In this document: in pieces, positions 35,268-42,931 of the stretch
Numbering within the stretch: position 1 is the first letter of the stretch
Layout of the letters: every line of letters starts with the position of its first letter
Origin: Lachnospiraceae bacterium
GTDB lineage: Bacteria; Bacillota; Clostridia; Lachnospirales; Lachnospiraceae
Assembly: GCA_021771755.1 (NCBI GenBank)
Contig: JAETOL010000015.1
Location: 1 to 47,665, forward strand
Length of the DNA stretch: 47,665 bases
Reading direction: 5' to 3'
Made by a program: the position numbers and the translations under genes
The notes under the pieces: generated by a model
Databases searched by the model: none
Told to the model about the DNA's origin: nothing
What the model saw: only the letters and a program-made list of their open reading frames with translations

Positions 35268-37289
35268 ATGAAATGGTATGATGTGTGCAACAAGATTTCT
35301 CTGCTGCTTCATGCACTGGTCAGTGCAGTGGGGTACTTTCTGATCGAAGCGATCAGCAGGCACTCTTTTACAGAAGCATGGGATTTTATGACAGGCAGGC
35401 CGTTGGTATTTGCTTATAATGCAGCATTGATCTTTACGACATCCCTGATCGTGTACCTGTTCAGAAGAAGATGCTTTCTCCGTGTGTTTTTATGTATGTT
35501 CTGGCTGCTGCTGGGAATTATTAACGGTGTGATACTGGCTACCCGTGTGACACCGTTTACCGGGCCGGATCTTCATCTTCTGACAGATGGAATGGCGCTT
35601 CTGGAAAAATATCTTCCCAAATGGGGAGTGATCGTTGCGCTGATCGTTCTGGGACTCTTTGCCCTGACTCTTTTCGGCTTGATCTTAAAAGGACCGAAAT
35701 TCAAAGGAAAACTGAAATACCGCTGGAATATTCCGCTGGTACTGGCTGGTGTCCTGGCTTTTGCAGGACTGACCCAGCTGGCGCTGGAAAAAAGAGTGCT
35801 TTCCAATTATTTTGGAAACATTGCTTTTGCCTATGAGGATTACGGGTATCCCTACTGTCTGGGCGTTACCATTTTTGACACAGGGATCACCTGTCCCCGG
35901 GATTACTCGGAGGGAGAAATCAAGCGTATCGAAAATACGGAAAAAAATCTGCCGGAGACGAAGGCGGGCGCTCATCCGAATATCATCTTCCTTCAGCTGG
36001 AATCTTTCTTCGATCCGGAACTGGTGGATTATCTGGAAATGTCAGAGGATCCGATTCCGGTATTCCGAAAGCTGATGAAAGAATATACTTCAGGATACTA
36101 TAAGGTACCGTCTGTAGGCGCCGGTACAGCCAATACGGAATTTGAATCCATTACCGGAATGAGCCTTCATTACTTCGGACCGGGTGAATATCCCTATAAG
36201 AGCATCCTGAAGGAAACAACTTGTGAAAGCGCGCCTTATGTGCTGAAGGATCTGGGATACTCCACCCATGCGATACATAACAATGAGGCGAACTTCTATG
36301 GAAGAAGATCCATTTTCCCGAATCTGGGATTTGACACCTTTACTTCCGCAGAATATATGCCGGAGGAAGATGACAAGAACCCACTGGGATGGACCAGAGA
36401 CCGTGTTCTTACAGATGAGATCATCAAATGTCTGGACTCTACAGAAGATCAGTCGGATTATGTATATACCATCTCTGTTCAGGGACATGGATCTTATCCG
36501 GAGGAGCCGGAGCTGGAAGAACCGGAGATCACAGTGGCAGGCTCTCCTACAGAGGCGAAAAACAATCAGTGGGAGTATTATGTGAATCAGCTCCGCGAGA
36601 TGGATAACTTTGTGAAGGAGCTGACCGATGCTCTGGAAGAATATCCGGAGGATGTGGTTCTGGTCATGTATGGAGATCATCTTCCGACTATGGATCTTAC
36701 TGTGCAGGATGTGGAGAACCGCTATCTTTTCCAGACACAGTACGTGATGTGGGATAATTTTGGTCTTGAGAAAAAAGATGTAAACCTTGCTGCATACCAG
36801 ATGGCTGCAGAAGTCATGGATCGTGTAGGAATCCATGAGGGAACCGTTTTCCGTTATCATCAGGCACGAAGAAACACCAAGAATTACCAGGTGGATCTGG
36901 AAACGCTTCAGTATGATCTGCTTTATGGGGAACATTATTCCTATGATGGAGAAAGTCCTTTTAAGAGGACGAAAATGCGTCTGGGTCTTTATGATACGAC
37001 CCTGGATGGTATTTCCCTGGTATCGTCCTGGGATCATACCTATCGGATCACAGGAACTAATTTTACCCCTTCCAGTCAGGTGAAGCTCAATGGAGAATGG
37101 TATGAAACCGTTTTTGTGAATCCTACGACTTTGATGATTTCCGGTACGGAGCTGGATGATTTTGACCGGATCTCTGTTGTGCAGAGAAGTAACAGTTCCA
37201 CCAGAAAAGCATTGAGTAAGAGCTATGATCGCTCCTGTTATATGCTGTATGAGGAAAATAAATGGAAACTGCCGACGGAAGATAACTGA
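35268..37289 (+). CDS. LtaS-like sulfatase-family membrane protein
   Basis: The 673-residue protein has about five N-terminal membrane helices (to about residue 172) and an extracellular alkaline-phosphatase/sulfatase domain from about 235. Metal and nucleophile motifs are visible: NIIFLQLESFF (E245), SVGAGTANTEFES (T287 aligns with the LtaS threonine), a QGHGSYP turn and VLVMYGDHLP. Such enzymes move glycerol phosphate or phosphoethanolamine from lipids onto surface polymers. Past the catalytic domain there is a beta-rich tail (about 585-673) including ITGTNFTPSSQVKLNGEWYE, not standard for LtaS. It follows valS by 15 bases. The exact polymer is unknown. Confidence 0.88.
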   Translation: MKWYDVCNKISLLLHALVSAVGYFLIEAISRHSFTEAWDFMTGRPLVFAYNAALIFTTSLIVYLFRRRCFLRVFLCMFWLLLGIINGVILATRVTPFTGPDLHLLTDGMALLEKYLPKWGVIVALIVLGLFALTLFGLILKGPKFKGKLKYRWNIPLVLAGVLAFAGLTQLALEKRVLSNYFGNIAFAYEDYGYPYCLGVTIFDTGITCPRDYSEGEIKRIENTEKNLPETKAGAHPNIIFLQLESFFDPELVDYLEMSEDPIPVFRKLMKEYTSGYYKVPSVGAGTANTEFESITGMSLHYFGPGEYPYKSILKETTCESAPYVLKDLGYSTHAIHNNEANFYGRRSIFPNLGFDTFTSAEYMPEEDDKNPLGWTRDRVLTDEIIKCLDSTEDQSDYVYTISVQGHGSYPEEPELEEPEITVAGSPTEAKNNQWEYYVNQLREMDNFVKELTDALEEYPEDVVLVMYGDHLPTMDLTVQDVENRYLFQTQYVMWDNFGLEKKDVNLAAYQMAAEVMDRVGIHEGTVFRYHQARRNTKNYQVDLETLQYDLLYGEHYSYDGESPFKRTKMRLGLYDTTLDGISLVSSWDHTYRITGTNFTPSSQVKLNGEWYETVFVNPTTLMISGTELDDFDRISVVQRSNSSTRKALSKSYDRSCYMLYEENKWKLPTEDN

Positions 37290-37319
37290 TTCTGGCGAAT
37301 AAAAGATTACGATTGGTAC

Positions 37320-37347
37320 TGGACATATTTCACCACTCATATATAAT
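37320..37347 (+). promoter_or_regulatory. Promoter candidate for folC
   Basis: TGGACA at 37320-37325 and a perfect TATAAT at 37342-37347 have a 16-base spacer. They lie about 75 bases before the folC start. Confidence 0.6.
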
Positions 37348-37421
37348 GATATCGTAGCGGTTTGTTACGGAGCAGAACTCCGGCCGCTGCGAATACATTA
37401 GATGAAGTGGTGAATTTTTTT

Positions 37422-38717
37422 ATGAATTACAGTGAAGCAGTTGCGTATATTGAAGAAACTCCGAAATTTACAACAAAAAACAAGCTTTCCCATACGAAGG
37501 AGTGCCTGGAGCGTCTGGGGCATCCGGAAAAGCAGTTTAAGGTCATCCATGTGGCAGGAACGAATGGAAAAGGAAGTACCTGTGCTTTTCTGACATCCAT
37601 ATTCAGAGAAGCAGGCTATTCCTGCGGATTGTTTACCTCTCCTCATCTGGTAGTGATCAATGAGCGTTTTCAGATCAACGAGAAAAATATTGATGACGAT
37701 ACATTTCTGAGAGCTTTTGAAAAGGTGAAGGCTCTTGCAGATGAGCTGGTAGCGGAAGGAAATTATCATCCTACGTATTTTGAGATGCTGTTTCTTATGG
37801 GAATGGTAATCTTTGCAGATGCAGGTGTGGATTATGTGATGCTGGAGACAGGACTTGGAGGAAGGCTGGATGCTACAACGGCAGTGGAAGATCCTGTTGC
37901 CTGCGTGATCACATCCATCAGTTTTGACCACATGCAGTATCTGGGAAATACCATAGCTGAGATCGCTTCAGAAAAAGCCGGTATCATTGTGCCGGGAGTA
38001 CCGGTGATTTATGATGGGAATGACCCGGAGGCGGCGCAGGTGATCCGCAGCCATGCAGTTTCTCAGGGAAGCCCTTATTATGAAGTGAAGAAAACAGATG
38101 CACAAATCCTGAAAAACACAAGGGCGGGCATTGATTTTTCAGTGAAGAATGAGTATTATGGAAATACGACCTTTTCTATTCCGTTTATTGCCGGATATCA
38201 GGTTATGAATGCGGCTCTTGTGCTGAAAACAGCAGAAGTTTTGAAGGACAGGATAAATCTGCCGAAAGAAGCTGTTTTGAAAGGGCTGAAGGAGACTCGC
38301 TGGCAGGGACGTATGGAAACCGTTCTTCCCGGTGTGATTGTAGATGGTGCGCATAACGAGGACGGAGTAGAGAAGTTTGTAGAGACGGCAGAACATTTTC
38401 AGAAGGACTATCCGCTTACCCTTTTGTTTTCTGCTGTGGATGATAAGGATTATACAGATATGATCCGCACGGTGCTCGGAAGAATCAGATTCCGCCATGT
38501 GATCGTGACACAGGTGGGGGGATACCGAAAGGTTCCGGCAGAACAGCTTGCGGAGATATTCCGTCAGGAGGGCTGTGATTCTGCAGAAAGCTGTGAGGAT
38601 GTGGAAGAGGCATTCCATAAAGCGCTTGACCGGAAAGGTGAAGAAGGGATGCTGTTCTGTGTAGGCTCTCTGTATCTGGTGGGTGAGATCAAGGCGATTA
38701 TCCAGAGAGAGCAGTAA
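37422..38717 (+). CDS. folC: Folylpolyglutamate synthase/dihydrofolate synthase
   Basis: FolC adds glutamates to folates, and in many bacteria also makes dihydrofolate. The 431 residues suit the family. The Mur-ligase P-loop reads AGTNGKGS at 45-52, followed by GYSCGLFTSPHLV, the LETGLGGRLDATT block and DGAHNEDG near the C-terminal domain. I choose ATG 37422 (MNYSEAVAYIEETPKF), which matches the family N-terminus. The upstream in-frame ATG at 37362 would add 20 residues unlike the family. The 51-residue protein gene and the TPR gene follow closely, so a three-gene operon is likely. Confidence 0.93.
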   Translation: MNYSEAVAYIEETPKFTTKNKLSHTKECLERLGHPEKQFKVIHVAGTNGKGSTCAFLTSIFREAGYSCGLFTSPHLVVINERFQINEKNIDDDTFLRAFEKVKALADELVAEGNYHPTYFEMLFLMGMVIFADAGVDYVMLETGLGGRLDATTAVEDPVACVITSISFDHMQYLGNTIAEIASEKAGIIVPGVPVIYDGNDPEAAQVIRSHAVSQGSPYYEVKKTDAQILKNTRAGIDFSVKNEYYGNTTFSIPFIAGYQVMNAALVLKTAEVLKDRINLPKEAVLKGLKETRWQGRMETVLPGVIVDGAHNEDGVEKFVETAEHFQKDYPLTLLFSAVDDKDYTDMIRTVLGRIRFRHVIVTQVGGYRKVPAEQLAEIFRQEGCDSAESCEDVEEAFHKALDRKGEEGMLFCVGSLYLVGEIKAIIQREQ

Positions 38718-38728
38718 GGAGGAAAAAT

Positions 38729-38884
38729 TTGATAGATTACGAAGAGGAACTGAAGAAGTTTGAACCATGTCTGGATGTGACGGATGCAGAAGGGGCAATC
38801 TATGAGAGAGAACTGACGGATATTCTTGATGTGCTCCAGGAGGTGCTGCGTGAAGCAAAAAGCGGCAGACGTGTAAGACAATAA
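38729..38884 (+). CDS. Unrecognised 51-residue protein with TTG start
   Basis: A TTG at 38729 sits six bases after a perfect AAGGAGG (38716-38722). The frame reads IDYEEELKKFEPCLDVTDAE and continues as a charged amphipathic helix (YERELTDILDVLQEVLREA) to a basic end, SGRRVRQ. It is one compact helical protein with a single cysteine and no membrane segment. It fits exactly between folC (11 bases) and the TPR gene (14 bases), which argues that it is real. I do not recognise the family. Helix-mediated binding to a neighbour's product is possible but not shown. Confidence 0.7.
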   Translation: MIDYEEELKKFEPCLDVTDAEGAIYERELTDILDVLQEVLREAKSGRRVRQ

Positions 38885-38898
38885 GGAGAACTCTGCAG

Positions 38899-40191
38899 AT
38901 GAATTGTGTGAACTGCGGTGCATTTCTGACAGATATGGACCTGGATTACTGTCCAAACTGCGGATATAATGTACTGATCCAGAAAAAAGTAGATTATCTT
39001 TCCAAAAGCCTGTATAATCAGGGCCTGGAAAAAGCAAGCATACGTGATCTTTCAGGTGCCATTGCCTGCCTGAAACAGAGTCTGATCTACGATAAAAGAA
39101 ATATTCAGGCAAGGAATCTTCTGGGACTTGTCTATTTCGAGACTGGAGAGGTGGTGGCTGCGCTCAGTGAATGGGTCATCAGTAAAAATCTTCAGCCGGC
39201 CAGAAACCTTGCATCGGAATATATTTCCAAACTGCAGGCGAATTCCAATAAACTGAAGGCCATTAATGTAACGATCAAGAAGTATAACCATGCGCTTCTT
39301 CTGTGCAGGGAAGGCCATGAGGATATGGCTGCGATTCAGCTTCGCCGGATTTTATCACAAAACCCGAAGTTGATCAAAGGTTATCACCTTCTTGCTTTGA
39401 TACAGATCAAAAATCAGGAATGGAATAAAGCCAGGAGAACTCTGAGAAAAGCTGCTCGAATCGATAAAACAAATACGACGACGCTGCGTTTTTTAAGAGA
39501 GGTGGAGGAACAGACCGGAGTGCCGACCAGATTGGAACGGCAGAAAAAAGGATTCTTTCACAGCAATCGAAATAAAGAACCGGAATATGATCCGGCAGAA
39601 AGCGAGCTGACATTGCATCCTCCTGTTTATCAGGAAAAAGGAAAGCTTCCGATTTTCCTGCTTCTGATGTCCGGAATGCTTACAGGAGCAATTGCGTTCT
39701 GGCTTCTTGCAGTACCGGCTATCCGCCAGGGGATTTATAAGGAAGCCAATGAACAGATCGTCCGCTATAGTGAATCTCTGGCAACGCAGGGCGCGGAACT
39801 GACGAAAGCCCAGGGAGAAGCGCAGGAGTCCGGGAATACTGCAGAGGCGGTGACAGTTAAGCTTGAGGAAGAACAGGCCAGAAGTCAGAGCTATGAGGCA
39901 CTTATGACTGCTTATACCTATTATCAGCAGCAGAATCTGGATGAAGCGGCAATGGCCGTCAAAAATGTTCAGGTAGATGTTTTGTCGGATTCGATGAAAG
40001 CGGTTTATACGACAGTACGGGATGCTACTGGTGTTGCAGGCATTGGAGATACGGAATATGAACCGGAGGCTTCATCTGAAAGCAGCGGCGAAACGGATTC
40101 CTATGATGATGGGTCTTATGATGAAGAATACTACGATGATGGGTCTTATGACGAAGAATACTATGACGAGGGATACTATGAAGAATACTAG
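38899..40191 (+). CDS. Zinc-ribbon TPR membrane protein with acidic Tyr-rich tail
   Basis: The 430-residue protein begins with a zinc ribbon (C3, C6, C18, C21). TPR helices follow at about 34-215 (LKQSLIYDKRNIQARNLLGL; LRRILSQNPKLIKGYHLLAL). One membrane helix lies at about 251-275 (FLLLMSGMLTGAIAFWLL), then an extracytoplasmic coiled coil, a second TPR-like part, and a tail from about 390 made of tandem YDDGSYDEEY units. The TPR half should face the cytosol and the tail the outside. It could be an assembly scaffold at the membrane. It follows the 51-residue gene by 14 bases. No function is assigned. Confidence 0.85.
   Translation: MNCVNCGAFLTDMDLDYCPNCGYNVLIQKKVDYLSKSLYNQGLEKASIRDLSGAIACLKQSLIYDKRNIQARNLLGLVYFETGEVVAALSEWVISKNLQPARNLASEYISKLQANSNKLKAINVTIKKYNHALLLCREGHEDMAAIQLRRILSQNPKLIKGYHLLALIQIKNQEWNKARRTLRKAARIDKTNTTTLRFLREVEEQTGVPTRLERQKKGFFHSNRNKEPEYDPAESELTLHPPVYQEKGKLPIFLLLMSGMLTGAIAFWLLAVPAIRQGIYKEANEQIVRYSESLATQGAELTKAQGEAQESGNTAEAVTVKLEEEQARSQSYEALMTAYTYYQQQNLDEAAMAVKNVQVDVLSDSMKAVYTTVRDATGVAGIGDTEYEPEASSESSGETDSYDDGSYDEEYYDDGSYDEEYYDEGYYEEY
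40102..40188 (+). repeat. 30-base in-frame tandem repeat coding YDDGSYDEEY
   Basis: Two nearly identical 30-base units (40102-40131 and 40132-40161) and a 27-base variant (40162-40188) encode YDDGSYDEEY, YDDGSYDEEY and YDEGYYEEY. Differences are mainly at third positions. Copy number could vary by slippage between strains. Confidence 0.9.
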
Positions 40192-40238
40192 TGGTTTTAG
40201 ATACCTGCTATCTTTATAAGAGAAACCTCGAAGACAGA

Positions 40239-40268
40239 GGATGTGCAGAAATGCATGTCCTTTTTTTA
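40239..40268 (+). terminator. Terminator after the TPR gene
   Basis: GGATGTGCA (40239-40247) pairs with TGCATGTCC (40252-40260) using two wobble pairs and a four-base loop. Eight T residues follow. It ends the folC transcript. The next ~150 bases lead to spoIIAA and hold only a weak sigma-H-like pattern (GAATAA near 40391) that I do not call. Confidence 0.85.
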
Positions 40269-40423
40269 TTCATCAGGAAAGTGCGTATATTCTGTAGGTT
40301 TTTCTGGTGAACCAAAAAACACGCTGCGAGGATTGAGGGAATTGGAAGCGTACTTGTCCGTTTTGTTCTACTGAAAAATGGGGAAAACTGGAATAAAAAC
40401 AAAAATAAGGGGGAAAATAAGAA

Positions 40424-40753
40424 ATGAGTGCAATATTTCAGCAGGAAGGTTCTGTGCTGATGATTCACCTTCCGGCAGATGTGGATCATCCGGTATCGGA
40501 TGAGATACGAAAAGAATCAGACAGAATCATAGCAAACGTATATATAAGGACCATGATCTTTGATTTTGAAAAAACAGGCTTTATGGACAGCTCTGGAATC
40601 GGACTTCTCATGGGAAGATATCGGGCACTTGGGATGCGGCAGGGGTGTATTCGCGCAGTACAGGTAAATTCTCATATTGATAAGCTCCTGCACCTGTCGG
40701 GAGTGCACAGGTATATAGAAATCCAAAGATCAGAAGGAGAGGGGAAGATATAA
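40424..40753 (+). CDS. spoIIAA: Anti-sigma-F factor antagonist SpoIIAA
   Basis: This 109-residue STAS-domain protein acts early in sporulation: its unphosphorylated form in the forespore strips SpoIIAB from sigma-F. The phosphorylation site is in MDSSGIGLLMGR, with serines 56 and 57; the second corresponds to the serine that SpoIIAB phosphorylates. AAGGGGGAAAA precedes the ATG. The gene overlaps spoIIAB at TAATG. The order spoIIAA-spoIIAB-sigF is the classical spoIIA operon. Confidence 0.95.
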   Translation: MSAIFQQEGSVLMIHLPADVDHPVSDEIRKESDRIIANVYIRTMIFDFEKTGFMDSSGIGLLMGRYRALGMRQGCIRAVQVNSHIDKLLHLSGVHRYIEIQRSEGEGKI

Positions 40754-41178
40754 TGGAAAATACCAATGAAATGACTTTGATTTTTGACAGCCGTCCGGTT
40801 AATGAGGGACTGGCCCGGATTACAGCAGCATCTTTTTGTACACAGCTGAATCCCACGCTGGAAGAAGTGGCTGATTTGAAGACGGCCGTTTCCGAGGCGG
40901 TGACAAACTGTATCATTCATGGATATGAGGGAGAAATACATAAGATTAGAATGGATCTGAGAAGAAAAGGCCAGGAGCTTTTTGTGGATATTACAGATCA
41001 GGGAGTCGGGATAGCGGATGTAAAAAAAGCAATGGAACCTCTTTATACAACAAAACCGGAAAAAGAACGTTCCGGAATGGGATTTACTTTTATGGAAGCT
41101 TTTATGGATGAGGTGACCGTGGACTCTACAGTAGGAGTAGGAACTTCTGTCCATATGAAAAAGACGATCCGAAGGTAG
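40753..41178 (+). CDS. spoIIAB: Anti-sigma F factor SpoIIAB
   Basis: This 141-residue GHKL-fold serine kinase and anti-sigma factor holds sigma-F inactive and phosphorylates SpoIIAA. The ATP-binding N box shows SEAVTNCIIHGY with E48 and N52. The G1 box reads DITDQGVGIAD, and a later glycine-rich lid reads ERSGMGFTFMEAF. The start overlaps the spoIIAA stop by one base, and sigF begins ten bases after its end. All key residues are present, so the switch should be functional. Confidence 0.96.
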   Translation: MENTNEMTLIFDSRPVNEGLARITAASFCTQLNPTLEEVADLKTAVSEAVTNCIIHGYEGEIHKIRMDLRRKGQELFVDITDQGVGIADVKKAMEPLYTTKPEKERSGMGFTFMEAFMDEVTVDSTVGVGTSVHMKKTIRR

Positions 41179-41188
41179 AGGAGAAAAA

Positions 41189-41911
41189 ATGGAACATACT
41201 CTTGCCCTGATCGGGCGTGCGCACCAGGGGGATAAAACGGCAAGAGATACGTTGTTTGAAGAAAATACAGGATTGATCTACAGCGTGGCAAAAAGATTTC
41301 TGGGTCGGGGTGTGGAAATGGAGGACCTTTTTCAGATTGGCAGTATTGGCCTTTTGAAAGCTGTAGATAAATTTGATATAGAGTTTGAAGTGAAATTTTC
41401 AACTTATGCGGTGCCTATGATTGCCGGTGAGATCCGGCGATTTCTCAGAGATGATGGAATATTGAAAGTCAGCAGGACGATGAAGGAAAATTATCGTCGG
41501 ATCTATCAGGAGAAGGAACGATTGGAGCGAAGTCTGGGCAGAGAACCGGATATGGGGGAACTGGCAGCAGCATTGGAAATGCAGCCGGAGGAGCTTGCTC
41601 TGACTATGGAATCCGGAGCTCCGGTGGAATCTATTTATAAAACGGTGTATCAGGGAGAGGGTACGGAGATTACACTGGCAGACAGACTGGAAGAAAAGAA
41701 GGATCATCAGGAGAAGCTTCTCAACAGGATCTTTCTGGAAGAGATTCTGGGAAAGCTGGAAAAAGAGGAACGGCAGCTGATCTGTATGAGATATTTTCAG
41801 GACATGACCCAGACGGAAATCGCCGGTCGTCTGGGTGTGTCCCAGGTGCAGGTATCGCGGATGGAAAAGAGAATCATGAACAGACTCAGAACCCTTTATG
41901 AGGGAGACTGA
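41189..41911 (+). CDS. sigF: RNA polymerase sporulation sigma factor SigF
   Basis: The first forespore-specific sigma factor has 240 residues. Region 2 reads EDLFQIGSIGLLKAVDKFD and KFSTYAVPMIAGEIRRFLRD, the latter a sporulation-sigma hallmark. Region 4 carries the helix-turn-helix TQTEIAGRLGVSQVQVSRME. GAGGAGAAAAA lies just before the ATG. The last 16 bases overlap the tail of the convergent spoVAA gene, so the two mRNAs are complementary at their ends unless transcription stops very sharply. Confidence 0.96.
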   Translation: MEHTLALIGRAHQGDKTARDTLFEENTGLIYSVAKRFLGRGVEMEDLFQIGSIGLLKAVDKFDIEFEVKFSTYAVPMIAGEIRRFLRDDGILKVSRTMKENYRRIYQEKERLERSLGREPDMGELAAALEMQPEELALTMESGAPVESIYKTVYQGEGTEITLADRLEEKKDHQEKLLNRIFLEEILGKLEKEERQLICMRYFQDMTQTEIAGRLGVSQVQVSRMEKRIMNRLRTLYEGD

Positions 41912-42531
41912 TCTTTTGGGGTAAGCTTTTTCCGGTTGATATCCTCAATGATCGTGGTATTGATATTATCTTCATAAGTCCGCATCTGTACCTGCATAGG
42001 GGAAGGATCAGCGGTGAGCTTTACCTTGCTGAAATGATTGAAAAAGAACAGAACGCCCAGCCCCAGTCCTATGGAATAGGTGATCTCAAGAATGGTAAAA
42101 CCATTGGAGACCTGACCGGTCACCTGCTGATAAATCTGCTGGAAAAGTTTTTCTACATCGGCATCTGCATTGAATGTCATAATAGAAAAAGCTGCTCCGA
42201 AAAAAGAGGCAAAGCAGACAAAAATGGTTTTGAGCCAGTGAAGAAGCAGGTGAGGGGGATCCGGCTGCTGGTAAGTAAGGATAAAATCCTGTTCTCCTAT
42301 GTGAGTAATATCCAGATCCGGTTCTTTTTTCTGTATCAGATCGATCAGATCCATGGCAGACATTACGTATCTGCCAGGCTGATCGGGCTTCAAAGTGAGT
42401 ACAGGAAGTACACGAAGTCGATTTAATATTTTTGAATTTGTGCAGGAGAGACGTGCAATATCCTGAAGATATACATGTGGATGCTGTACCTGGATATTGC
42501 GGTCAAGCTGCAGATAAAGGGTAGTACTCAT
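41896..42531 (-). CDS. spoVAA: Stage V sporulation protein AA
   Basis: SpoVAA is part of the spore inner-membrane SpoVA channel for calcium-dipicolinate. The 211 residues have an N-terminal soluble domain (QHPHVYLQDIARLSCTNSKI) and two membrane segments. The second is near the family signature SIGLGLGVLFFFNHFSK, and PSPMQVQMRTYEDNI is close to Bacillus SpoVAA. I choose the start at 42531 (MSTTLYLQLD) with AAGGAGA just upstream; the in-frame ATG at 42555 has no site. It is last in this spoVA cluster instead of first as in Bacillus. Its 3' end overlaps sigF. Confidence 0.9.
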   Translation of the reverse strand: MSTTLYLQLDRNIQVQHPHVYLQDIARLSCTNSKILNRLRVLPVLTLKPDQPGRYVMSAMDLIDLIQKKEPDLDITHIGEQDFILTYQQPDPPHLLLHWLKTIFVCFASFFGAAFSIMTFNADADVEKLFQQIYQQVTGQVSNGFTILEITYSIGLGLGVLFFFNHFSKVKLTADPSPMQVQMRTYEDNINTTIIEDINRKKLTPKDQSPS

Positions 42532-42559
42532 AGCGTCTCCTTCTTTCTTTGTCATTCAG

Positions 42560-42916
42560 TCATTTTTTCATTTTGGGACGGAATATGAGGCTGGCGATCC
42601 AGGAAAAAATAAGAGCTGCAGAAACACCTGCAGAGCAGGCGGTGAATCCACCGGTAAAAAGGCCGAGGATTCCCTGTTGGTCAATGGCTTTTTTCATTCC
42701 TTTCCAAAGGAGATGCCCAAAGCCAAGAAGGGGAACGGACGCGCCGGCGCCGGCATAGTCTGCAAGGGGCTGATACAGACCAATGGAGCTGAGAACGGCT
42801 CCGGAACATACGAGAAGCACCATGACACGTCCGGGCAGCAGTTTGGTTTTGTCCAGTAGTATCTGGACCAGGGCGCAGATGGCGCCTCCGACCCAGAATG
42901 CATTTATATAATCCAT
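42560..42916 (-). CDS. spoVAE: Stage V sporulation protein AE
   Basis: This 118-residue membrane protein of the SpoVA channel matches the SpoVAE (AEb) type. It reads MDYINAFWVGGAICALVQIL, then LLPGRVMVLLVCSGAVLSSIG, YAGAGASVPLLGFGHLLWKG and a final hydrophobic segment. About three to four helices are visible. It lies between spoVAD and spoVAA on the minus strand with short gaps. It is related in sequence to SpoVAC, as the shared GAGA.VP..GF motif shows. Confidence 0.92.
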   Translation of the reverse strand: MDYINAFWVGGAICALVQILLDKTKLLPGRVMVLLVCSGAVLSSIGLYQPLADYAGAGASVPLLGFGHLLWKGMKKAIDQQGILGLFTGGFTACSAGVSAALIFSWIASLIFRPKMKK

Positions 42917-42931
42917 AGTGATACCTCCTGA

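Noticed and set aside
36090-37340. 416-codon minus-strand frame opposite the LtaS-like gene
   Set aside because: Shadow of a gene with clear catalytic motifs; no family resemblance.
40280-40423. Sigma-H promoter before spoIIAA
   Set aside because: Only partial matches (GAATAA near 40391, CTGAAAA upstream) with wrong spacing; expected from knowledge but not convincingly visible.
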